Source: Chara braunii
Taxonomy: Eukaryota > Streptophyta > Charophyceae > Charales > Characeae
Assembly: GCA_003427395.1 (NCBI GenBank)
Contig: BFEA01000699.1
Coordinates: 413,839-445,502 of the forward strand
DNA length: 31,664 bases
Direction of reading: 5' to 3'
Position numbers and translations under genes: made by a program. The notes under the pieces are model-generated. The model worked only from the letters and a program-made list of their open reading frames with translations. It was not told the origin of the DNA and ran no database searches. Positions 20,876 through 30,086 of the stretch are shown piece by piece (within the stretch, counting starts at the first letter, position 1; the number at the start of each line of letters is the position of its first letter).

Positions 20876-21723
20876 TACCCACAACCCAGTTAGTGTATTC
20901 GCGACCAAACTTAAATAGATAAACAGATTATCTTTATACTGAATTCAATATTGATTAGCATTCCCATACTTAAGTTAAACTTCCAACCACCAAACTGGAC
21001 TCATGTTAAAGGTGCCTCAGAGGGGTCCATTTATACCTTCGTCTGTATCTGCATCGATCTTCCTTTCCCGACCGTGGCCATGGGCGTCTGGATGTAGTCG
21101 CGATGTTGGTGCTTCCTATATTTCCTCTCTCCGTAGTCAGGGCTTATCCTCTTCCCGGCCCTTTGGCCCACGAATATGACCTTGTGTCCTCCACCACTCG
21201 TCCCCCATCACCAGTTCGGCTACGTGCTCTGCCCTTGACTCCTCCCTTCGACTCCTATTCTCGGAGTTACCGAGAGAGGTGACGTATCCCTACCGTCCGA
21301 CCGAGGTAGGCGAAACCCGTGCCACCTCCCTGGGGACTGCCACGGGCCACATCAGAGGTTTATATTTGGACCCATGACAGGTACCTATCTACAGTTAGCC
21401 CAGCTGCCACATTTCTGTCTTCTGCACATTTAGACTGTGGTGTGGCGACGCCCTTCTTCAAGAATCCGCACTACTGCCATGAGACCCTCCACAGGGCCTC
21501 GCCACACCACTCTCGAAATGTGAGAAAGACAAAAATGTGGCGGGTGCATCTGGCCATGTTCTAGGGATAAGTTCGTTCTCATGTTGCACATTTCGAGAGT
21601 GGTGTGGCGCGACCCACAGACTTGGAACGGTTGATAAACAGAGGCTGGGCTGGCATCTCATAGGGGTGAGACAAGAACCACCAGCACCAAAAAAGAAGGC
21701 AGCCAACAACTTGGAAGGGTGGG

Positions 21724-21908
21724 AAATGATACCTGAAATGGAAGCTAACTATTCTGCAGAAACAGAAAGACAGAAACAAACAAACAGAACCAAAAAAATT
21801 GATCCATTTCTAGAAAAATAAAAATAAAAATGGGTGTCTGTGGGTCGCATGGCATCATAGGGAGGGAGGGAGGGAGGGAGGGAGGGTGTTGGGGGGGGGG
21901 GACTTACT
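21724..21908. repeat. (GGGA)n microsatellite and G run next to the LINE array
   Basis: A short A-rich stretch is followed by about eight GGGA units (about 21851-21885) and a run of about 11 G near 21890-21900. It has strong G-quadruplex potential on the plus strand. Confidence 0.85.
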
Positions 21909-22073
21909 CGGGGCTCGGTCCCACCTGTGCTTTTCCGTTGTAGGAGGCTACCAGGAAGCCACTTGAGGGCCTCTAGGAACCATCGACTGTGTCAATCCAT
22001 GGTCCTCCAGCGCCCGCCATTGTCTTCCTGGTAGCCTTCTACACGGAAACTGCGCAGGTGGGACCGAGCCCCG
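21909..22073. repeat. 165-nt inverted repeat / long hairpin
   Basis: The left arm beginning CGGGGCTCGGTCCCACCTG (21909) and the right arm ending CAGGTGGGACCGAGCCCCG (22073) pair over about 50 bp, with 43 of 50 positions matching without gaps and the shared core GGCTACCAGGAAG. Weaker pairing continues inward for about 30 bp to a small loop near ACTGTGTCAAT. It could be a foldback/MITE-type element or a small-RNA precursor. I see no clear target-site duplication. Confidence 0.75.
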
Positions 22074-22113
22074 GGATGGAGAATGGATTACTCGGATGGA
22101 GAATGGATTGATG
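22074..22113. repeat. Two-copy 20-bp tandem repeat
   Basis: GGATGGAGAATGGATTACTC (22074) is followed directly by GGATGGAGAATGGATTGATG (22094). It abuts the hairpin. Confidence 0.9.
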
Positions 22114-22300
22114 AACAATATTTTGGCAGGCAGGATTCTGAAATTTGAAGCCTCATGTGCCACCAGGGACTGGACTGCCGTTTTTAGGCAGTTTTAAGTA
22201 GTCCAGGTTTCTTACAGGTGGATTTTTGCATTGTTGGGTTTTATGGCTTGCAGCAGTTTGTTTTGGTGGTTTGTGGCTTGTGATGTTTTTGAGGCCTGGT

Positions 22301-22350
22301 GCTTTCACTTGTTTCCTGGGATTGGGCTTTCACTTGTTTCCTGGGATTGG
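22301..22350. repeat. Perfect 25-bp tandem duplication
   Basis: A unit starting GCTTTCACTTGTTTCCTGGG occurs at 22301 and again at 22326, with no mismatch. Confidence 0.95.
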
Positions 22351-22398
22351 AATTTGAGGACAGCGGCTCTGTTTTAGCCATCTCTGTTCCTAGATATT

Positions 22399-22782
22399 GG
22401 GTCTCGCTCCACTACTATCCGCCGTATAGCTGTCAGAGCTCTAAAACCCGTATAAAACCTAGTGTCGCTCCACTTACTATCCGCTATACAATTCTCCAAT
22501 TTTGGAGTTCACTACAAAACACTCTCACAGCACTACAAGACATCAATTTGTCGGCCCAGAGTGCAGGCTCTCCATACGATTTTGCGATGCTACGCCGACC
22601 TCCTTCGACCACCCTCCGAGTAACGACTTCTGCAGGCTGTGAACTATACGGGATCGTATGGTGGATCCGGAGGGCGCCATCTGACATCCATACGGTGATT
22701 TCCGAAGGTGGATTTCGGATAGTAAGTGGAGCGGTGACTTACTATCTGAAATCGTACAGCAGATAGTAGTGGAGCCAGACCC
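22399..22782. mobile_element. 384-bp MITE-like element with 28-bp terminal inverted repeats
   Basis: The left end GGGTCTCGCTCCACTACTAT (22399) and the reverse complement of the right end GGGTCTGGCTCCACTACTAT match over 28 bp with three mismatches. ATT flanks both ends (22396-22398 and 22783-22785), a possible 3-bp target-site duplication. A second, inner inverted pair (GCTCCACTTACTATCCG at about 22466-22483 and its inverse at about 22716-22733) shares the CTCCACT-ACTATC motif. No coding capacity. A 3-bp duplication would suit PIF/Harbinger mobilisation, but family assignment is inference. Confidence 0.75.
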
Positions 22783-22785
22783 ATT

Positions 22786-22937
22786 TCCCGACCCTAGTGT
22801 CACGTCCAGCCATTTGGCTGTAAGCGAAACCGGCTGATGCTGCCGGGATAACTCCGGGTTGAATTGTGAGGTCCCCCGCCTCGTTTTGCCTGGAATAAAG
22901 GGTTGTTTGAGGGGGGAAAAAAAAAAAAAAAAAAAAA
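22786..22937 (+). mobile_element. Retroposed 3' end with AATAAA and poly(A)
   Basis: A polyadenylation signal AATAAA (22894-22899) is followed 17 bp later by 21 A (22917-22937). This is the 3' end of a reverse-transcribed RNA in plus orientation. The source transcript is not recognised, and the 5' border may lie at the edge of the MITE-like element. Confidence 0.55.
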
Positions 22938-23040
22938 GGTGCAGTCTCCTGATAGGGGGGTACAGCCATATATAAATTTCTCTAACCTCACATATCATTT
23001 TTTAACTGGAGTTCTGCCATGTCATCATTCATGGAACCTA

Positions 23041-23100
23041 TCTTTCTTTCATTACTTTTTTTTTTTTTTTTTTATTAAGATTCATCCTTGCGCAGGGGCC

Positions 23101-23132
<32 letters not shown>

Positions 23133-23171
23133 ACGGATGTCGCGAAGGATTTTCTTTCTTTCTTTCATTAC
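23041..23171 (-). pseudogene. U6 snRNA retropseudogene, truncated, poly(A)-tailed, with 15-bp TSD
   Basis: On the minus strand, CCTTCGCGACATCCGTTAAA starts a U6 copy (about 23148-23082). It continues with TTGGAACGATACAGAGAAGA, TTAGCATGGCCCC and TGCGCAAGGATGA, the near-invariant core of U6 with a plant-like 5' end. The copy stops after GGATGA and lacks the normal 3' third. It is followed by ATCTTAAT and 18 A. TCTTTCTTTCATTAC flanks it perfectly on both sides (23041-23055 and 23157-23171). This is the signature of LINE-mediated retroposition. No upstream snRNA promoter is visible, so it is not a functional U6 gene. Confidence 0.92.
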
Positions 23172-24022
23172 CTACCCTTGGCCTCTATGGTTTTCAGCAG
23201 TGTTCCTTGAGGGTTTGGGGAATTTCTGTTGGGTTAAAAAAAAAAAAAAAAAAAAGCTTCTCCAACGGGTCGGGGGTACACACCTATGAACAGTTGAAAT
23301 ATAGACGCGAGAGTCCGAAAGGAAAAGGAAGTTGAAGCTTCCGCGCAAAAATACAATGATGAACAGCCTCCTAAAGTGGAATCGTGCATGCCTAATGTGA
23401 TAGCTCCATCTATTTTTTTTCTATTTCAGGGAGCGAATACGAATACTGCATGGAGTTCCCCCGGCCTCAAGGCATGTAGGGACTATTTGAGCGCGTGGGC
23501 ATGTATCCCACTATTCACCCACAACCCACCACCTGAGTTAATAGCTGATAGCTGATAGCTCCATTCTCTTTGGGAGAGCTATCAGCCCCTCAGGCAGGGG
23601 ACAAGAATAGCCAGGAATACCACCTGTACAAAAAAGGAAAGCCCGGATGGCACCTAACAATATTCTTAATAGCCTGCCCATCTGACAACGAGTCCTTCCT
23701 GAAAAAAAAAATCTGCACGACTGCACTTGAGCAGGATCTGTTCTATAGGTCGTACAATCTTCTCTACCTACGAAATACAGGAATACAAAAAAAAAAAAAA
23801 AAAAAGAGTCTAGGAATACAGATGACGCGTCAATCATGGATGATGAGTGGAGTCTTCCACTCCAGAGCGTTATGCTGGGCGGGGGCGGGCGGGTGTTTTT
23901 AAACGAAAAGAGAAGAAAAACATAGGAGCTGCGAGTTTATATACAAGTAGGACTAGGTGCAGAGACCCTTCCCGCGGCGGAGGAGAAGCAGCCGCAGCAG
24001 CCGCAGTCGCCAAAAGAAGAAG

Positions 24023-24023
<1 letters not shown>
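23172..24023. other. Intergenic DNA with several A tracts
   Basis: Contains A runs at 23237-23256, 23701-23710 and 23787-23805. The last is flanked by AGGAATAC on both sides, possibly a very short duplication. A small repeat, AGCTGAT, and a GATAGCTC/GAGCTATC hairpin lie near 23545-23590. No supported gene. It is the 3' flank of the receptor gene. Confidence 0.45.

Positions 24024-24056
<33 letters not shown>
24024..24056. repeat. (GA)n microsatellite directly after the receptor stop codon
   Basis: About 16 GA units end at the base next to the minus-strand TGA (24057-24059). In the transcript it would be a CU repeat at the very start of the 3' untranslated region. Confidence 0.92.
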
Positions 24057-24058
<2 letters not shown>

Positions 24059-25304
24059 AGTAACGAGCTCGACTCATGGCGAGCTGGATATTCCAGATGT
24101 GTCTATGAACAGCATCCATGGCAGGGCGTTTCGTGGGATCCCGATCGACGCAGGACATTGCCAAGACAGTCAAAGAACGCACGGCCATCCCTTGAGGACC
24201 CTCGACGGGGAGTCCAGAATCAACATACACCTCCATCTCCTCCTTCCCGATTGTTTCGTTCGCCCGCAATAAATGTCTCATCCATGATACAAGTGTTAGG
24301 TGTGTTCCGCTCTCCTTCTCCTTCTCAGCGGCCTCCTTCTCCTCCTCCTCCCTCTCCTTCTCCTCCTCCTTCTCCTCCTCCTCCCTCTCCTGCTCCTCCT
24401 CCTCCTCCTCCTCCTCTTCCTCCCCCTTCTTCTCCTTATTCTTCAGAATCTCCTCCTGCTTTTCATGGACTACCTGCTCCTCGTTTTCGCTGTCCTTCCT
24501 AACGCCACATTGGCCATCCGGTTCTTCCCCCCCGATCGAGATCGAATCAGCACTACTGGCCAATTTACTGGCATGCTCTCCCAGGCTGACACGTGGCACA
24601 AGTGCGGGCCTTCCTGTGATTAGCTCGAGAAGTACAACTCCGAACGCGTAAACATCGTTCGACCGCGAGTACATTACCGCCGAGTTATCGTCGCCCTCCG
24701 CCCCCCCCTCCCCCTCCCCCTCCCCCTCCCAATCCCATTCTTGCGATGGAACGTATGGAAAGGTTTGGGGGGGTATGAGGCAGGGGCACCCTCTGAAGGA
24801 GCATCGTCCTGGGCTGCGGGAGAAGGAGGCGGAGATCCGCTCGTCAGCGGCAATGGCGCACAGCTGGGGCAGACCAAGGCCGACTAGCTGCGCGCGCGCA
24901 GGCCAGCCATCGGCACACTGGCGTTCTAATCGGATGCTCTGCGACGACACGCGCCCGTGTATCATGCGAGGATTGGACTTGTGAAGGTACGCAAGAGCGC
25001 TGCTGATCTGCTTCGCTACAAGGACACGTGTCGGCCAATCAAGCGCCTTTCCTCTTCGACGTGACGAAATGGAAGCCGCCGATGATAACTCTGACATCAG
25101 CGGCAGCGACGCCGCGGAGTCCGATTCCCCAGCGGGCGCATTTTCCCGCCATAACGCGTTAACGGGCGGCGCATTATCGATTTCTTCCCGCCACGTCTCC
25201 ACGTCGGATCTGCGGGCCAATGAGGGGCCAACGGAGCTGCTGGGGAGGGGGAGGGGGGAGGAGGAATGACGACGCGGACGTCCAGGATGATTCCCATTAG
25301 CATT

Positions 25305-25336
<32 letters not shown>

Positions 25337-26866
25337 GAAGAGAAGGAGAAGGAGAAGGAGGAGGAGGAGGAGGAGAAGAAGATCGATGGAGGATGTCGCG
25401 CAGACTCCATCCAGGAGAAATGGCGGGAAAAACGAGAATCCACGTGGCATTTTGCTCGGTGCAGTAGCCGATCATCTTGGCCAATCCTGTGTGATGAATA
25501 CCGCCAAGGCGACGGATCTCGGACTGAAACTGTCTTGTCTGACTTACAGAAAACTCTCCATACTCCGCCTCCAGAACGTAAATCCACACCTTGTCGAGAG
25601 CAAGAGGGAGAGGGAGGAGGCCCTCGTAGACGGTCAGACGTGCGGGAGGTCCGTCCTTACGGATCACGTTGTCGGGGTGGAAGTTGTCACAGGCATCCGC
25701 CACCGTGTCGATCGGGATCGGGACGATCTTACCGCTCGAGTAGGGAACAAAGGAAGACGAGGGAGGAGGCGCTGCATTGGAGCGGCAGGACGAGGGAGCA
25801 CTGGAGGAGGGGGAGGAGGAGGAGGAGAAGGAAAGAGCAGACCAATGACGACGGGAAGTGCGGATAGGAGCCGGTCGGCCAGAGCTCACCAAGGTCGCGA
25901 CCCTCTTCTGACACGTGTCTGCCACGTGCTTGATGGACTCGGACGCTACATTCGTAGTCGACGTGCCGTTGACCGGATCGTCGTCATCGGGCTGATCAGC
26001 GGCGTCAATGGGAGCAGCAACAGCGACAGCAGCAGCAGCAGCATCGGCAACGTCGGGAGGCAGACTTTTTGTTGCCGTCACCTCAATCACCGCGGAGCGG
26101 CGAGCTCTCGGGCAGTCTACACGTGGTAAGCGAATGCGGGTACTTGAGTAACAGGATAAGGTACATGCGACAACACACAGAACCAAGGCGGCGCTAATTA
26201 CAGCAAATTTGATGAGACGCTTTCCCTTGGACTTCACCCGTCCCTCTCCCTGTCTCCCTCCACCGGGAGGCGTCGACGATGCCGTAGGCTGATTCCCATG
26301 AGGGTGCTCTGTAGCTGATGATCTGTTGATTGCCAGCTTGTAAACGATTCCTGAGCTGTCCGCCAAGTAGAGAAACTGTTCCGATTGACTCAAAGCGACT
26401 GTAAGAAACTGAGACGAAGAAGAAGAAGAAGAAGAAGAAGAAGAAGAAGAAGAAGAAGAAGAAGAAGAGGAAGAAATTCGGTTAGCCGTTGCGAGAGTGT
26501 CGACGCGGACAAGACGGCCATGGGGAGTATCAAGAGAGAGACGTCGCAAGGATGACAGCTTCCGTTCCGTTACGTAGACTGTGCGACCGTCAGCCGTAAC
26601 GGCTAGACCATGGGGAGTGTCGAATCGAGCGTTAGAAGATGGGCCGTCAATCACTTGGCCTTTCTGGTCAGGGTGCCCAGCAACAAGCTCCGTGGTTCCG
26701 CTGCTTGTATGGATCCGACGGATGCAATGATTATTACTGTCGGCAACATAAATCCATTGGCCGTCCGATGCCAGCCCGTTCGAGCTCATTACCACCCCAT
26801 TGAATCGCGCATGCGCGCCATGGCCCTCGGCATACCCCACTAAACTACCCCCTCCACTACATCCAT

Positions 26867-26897
<31 letters not shown>

Positions 26898-29352
26898 GCT
26901 GCTATTACTACTAGTACTAGAACTACTACTAGTACTAGAACTGCTATGACTACTAGTACTAGAACTACTACTACTACTACTACTACTACTGCTATTGCTG
27001 GTGTAATTAGCGTTGTTCGCGTACTGATATCCACTGCTATGATTGGAATCAAAACGGATACTAGGAGGGGTAATCAGAATCCCTAAGTCGGGAGCGGCGA
27101 GGGGGTTTTGCTGTGTGCCTGAAGGCGATTCCGGGTCCGGGTCGGGTGCAGTTAGAACGACGGCGGGATCCGGTCCCGCCAGGATCCCGATGGTCGGCTG
27201 ATCTCCGCTCAGCTCTGAGATGCCGTACGACGTGGCTGCATACAGATCGAAGTTGCCCGATCCCGATCCCGATGCCGACCCATGGGAGTGAAACGCGAGC
27301 CCCGTGGGGTCGTTGATAGAGACAAAGACGAAGGGTCTGGACATCGGCGTTTCCCGCGCTGCCATAGCCGGGTAGACCCCGCTACAGCCAGCCCAATTGA
27401 TCTCCGCTCCTTTCGTTGGCGGACAAGAACCATCACCCGATGCTGTCGAATTTCCCGCCAAATTTGCGCCGCAGTCTTTCCCGCCATCCGTCCAATTTTT
27501 CCCGCCATCTGCAATGAACAGTCCCCAGGGGGTCCAGGCAATCGCCGTGACGGCTGCAAGGGTGGTTGGATTATCTGGGACACTCGACCAGTTCCCGGGT
27601 AAAGATGGCGGGAGAGAAGACGCTCCATCCGGCGGAGGGAAAGAGAGAGAAAGCAGGTCTGACTCATTAGGGGAATAGGCAGAGGTGGTTAGAAGATTAC
27701 CTCCTCCTCCTCCTTCACCTCCTCCTTGCCATAACCAATCTTTCCCCGCCGAAGACGCCATGGCGTTGCCGTTCCTTTCCCCTCCTCCTCCTCCTCCTCC
27801 TCCTCGTGGGTTGTCCATCGCCAAACTGTCTGTCCGATCGTCTCTGACCGTAAGAATGTACGACCTTGGTGGGCCTCCTCTCTCTCCCAATCCCTGTGTG
27901 TTCCTCAACACGATGTACAGCAGGCTCGAGTCGTCCTTTGCGACGGCTATGTCTGCTAACGACCAGCCTTCTGCCCACACTGCATCTGTCAGGATGGCAA
28001 TTTTCCCAACGACGTGAACATTTGTCTCCGTTGTCGTTATCTTGAGCTCGCCGGCAATCGCTGACTCAGCAGGCGTTGTTTGTGATGATGACCTGGGCGC
28101 AGACCGCGACAAGGAATCTGGCAAGGATTCCGATAATGTCGCAGATCCCGACTCAATTGGGGGTGGTCCTGCCAAGGACAAGGATTGCGATGATGATGAC
28201 GATGATGATGATGATGATGATGATGGCGGTGATGATGATGATGACGGACCTCCGCCCTCCCGCGTATTCCAATCATTACCTTCCTCGGATTGCGATGGCA
28301 AAGTCGATGACGCGGGTGCTGATGATGCCGCAGGACCTCCTGGCGCGGATGGCACGGATGAGGAAGGAGACTCTGAGGCGACTGAAGCTGCTGCTGGATA
28401 TGGCGAAGAAGAAGAGATATTGTCGCCGGGTGTCGGCGAGGTCGAAAAAGTTAAGGAGGAGGGAGAAGAAACAACGTCAGGTGCTACTGGATATGGTGAA
28501 GAAGAAGATGGCGCTGACACCGAGAGGGCTGCTGACGATGGCGTAAGGTGTGATGGAGAATCGGAGAGGATAGGAGCTGTGGGGGGTGATGTGGAAGAAG
28601 GTCGAGATGACGGCTGGTAGGACGAGACCATTTCAACTCCGGGCGATGGCGAAGAAGATGAGGAAGAAGATGAGGAAGAAGATGATGAAGAAGAGGAAGA
28701 AGAAGCGGACGCGTTCCCAGGAGGTGGTTGCGGTACCGAGATAGCTGCTGCTGACAATGGCGGCACTTGTGCTGGTGACCTCGAGAGAAGTCGAGCTGGC
28801 GACGATGACGGGGAGGAAGACAGCGATGGATACCCGTTCGAGGAAGAGGGGACGATTTGAGCTCCTGGCGATGGCGATGGCGATGGCGAGGAAGGCGACG
28901 ACGACGCAGACGCGGTTTTTGCATCACCTCCTTGGCCTACCGAGAGAGCTGGTGGCGGTGGCGTTGCGTGCACTGATGAATTGGAGAGAATGGGAGCGGT
29001 AGGCGGTGACAGGGAAGAAAACGGCGATGGATACGAAGTCGAGGAGGAGGAGACAATTTGAGCTCCTGGCGATGGCGAAGAAGACGACGAAGCAGACGCG
29101 TTCCTTGCCGGTGATGAAGAAGGAGGATCCAGGAGGACACGAACGGTGGGGGACATCGGGGAAGAAGATGGCGAAGAAGATGCCGCGTTCCCAGCAGCAG
29201 CTGCTGGCGCTGGCGCTGGCGATGGCGCTGGCGATGGCGCTGGCGAAGATGATGGCCATGTACCCTTCAATAGGGTATAATTAGCTTCCGGCAATGGCGA
29301 TGACAAGGACGACGATGATGAGGACGTGGATGATGGCGATGACAAGAACGAC

Positions 29353-29390
<38 letters not shown>

Positions 29391-30086
29391 CGCAGTGGAA
29401 GCGACGATACGACCTGCGGACTGCAAAGGGGCACGTGGTGTTCGTGTCGAAGCGGCGAACTTCACATCGACCGATCGGGACCGGGACAGCAGAGCCGAAG
29501 AGACGGAAGAAGACGGAATCGTGGCGCTAGAGTCACTGCGCGCCAACGACAACACATCAGTCGCAACCCCCCGGCCCTCCCCCCGACGGTCGCGGCCGTA
29601 CTCGATTCGATTCATCTGCGATCCCGATCCCAGCCTCCCGATTGCGACCAACTTCGTAGCAGAGATGTTTGTCCTTCCCTGGATCTTCTTCCCCCTCCTA
29701 CTCCTACTCCTCTCCACCTCCTCCTCCTCCTCCTCCTCCTCCTCCTCCTCCTGCTCCTGCTGCTGGTGCTGCTGCTTTCCTCCCTCCTTTCCACCCCTCC
29801 CCTCCTCCCCATGTAGACGGGACAGGAGCTGCTGCTCAACCGAAGGCGCCGCACGCGATGGTGCAGGGGGACCTGCTGCTGCCGCGGGCGACCGCAATGC
29901 CCTATCAGGACTACTCATCAACGAGAAAGCATCAGCCGGCGATCGATTATCAATCCGCTCGATTGTGACATGTGTCACAGTCGCGACTGTCAATAACAGC
30001 AACGCTGTCAACAGACTTACTGATACACAAATCCCTTCTATCATCAAGGCTAGCATACCAGAGGACTGAACAGCGAAAGCTTTCAT
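24057..30086 (-). CDS. Receptor-like pseudokinase with Ser/Pro-rich ectodomain and NHL-type propeller
   Basis: Single 2009-residue frame. The start is the first in-frame ATG (30086); it begins MKAFAVQSSG followed by a hydrophobic stretch (about 11-37), a signal peptide or anchor. Residues about 38-680 are Ser/Pro/Ala-rich with PAPSPAPSPAPAP and SPSPGAQIV-type motifs like arabinogalactan/extensin proteins. About 680-1260 is a propeller-like region whose clearest NHL repeat is IYVADSNNHCIRRI (about 1112-1125), then TPHGLAVTADGRTVYVTERK; poly-Ser loops interrupt it. A transmembrane helix (about 1290-1312, KFAVISAALVLCVVACTLSC) precedes a kinase fold from about 1455. It keeps GIHHTGLAKMIGYC, DVYAFGVVLLELITG and the subdomain XI Arg in TKRPAM, but the Lys is Tyr1503, HRD is HGR (1710-1712) and DFG is GLG (1736-1738). 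A Glu/Lys-rich insert (about 1866-1930) lies in the C-lobe. It is probably a wall-facing receptor that signals without catalysis. Introns cannot be excluded, but none is needed. Confidence 0.85.

Larger units (their letters stand above)
18287..21723 (-). repeat. LINE 5'-module array, unit D (outermost copy)
   Basis: Fourth and outermost module. The leader (about 20876-21723) ends with GCAGCCAACAACTTGGAAGG, followed by sequence not seen inside the array (GGGAAATGATACC), so 21723 marks the array edge. It has the leader inverted repeats near 21425, 21500 and 21588. An assembly gap lies inside. Confidence 0.85.

Noticed and set aside
9744-21723. CRISPR-like or satellite array
   Set aside because: Units of 2-3.4 kb carry LINE ORF1 coding blocks; there are no short repeats with regular spacers.
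23082-23148. Functional U6 snRNA gene
   Set aside because: The 3' third is missing, poly(A) and target-site duplications are present and no promoter element is seen; it is a retropseudogene.
25266-26129. 287-codon plus-strand frame opposite the receptor
   Set aside because: It is a shadow of the receptor coding strand; no domain is visible and the receptor motifs lie on the minus strand.
28042-28620. Asp/Gly-rich plus-strand frame, possible acidic protein
   Set aside because: It is antisense to the Ser/Pro-rich ectodomain; GAT repeats are the complement of Ser codons.
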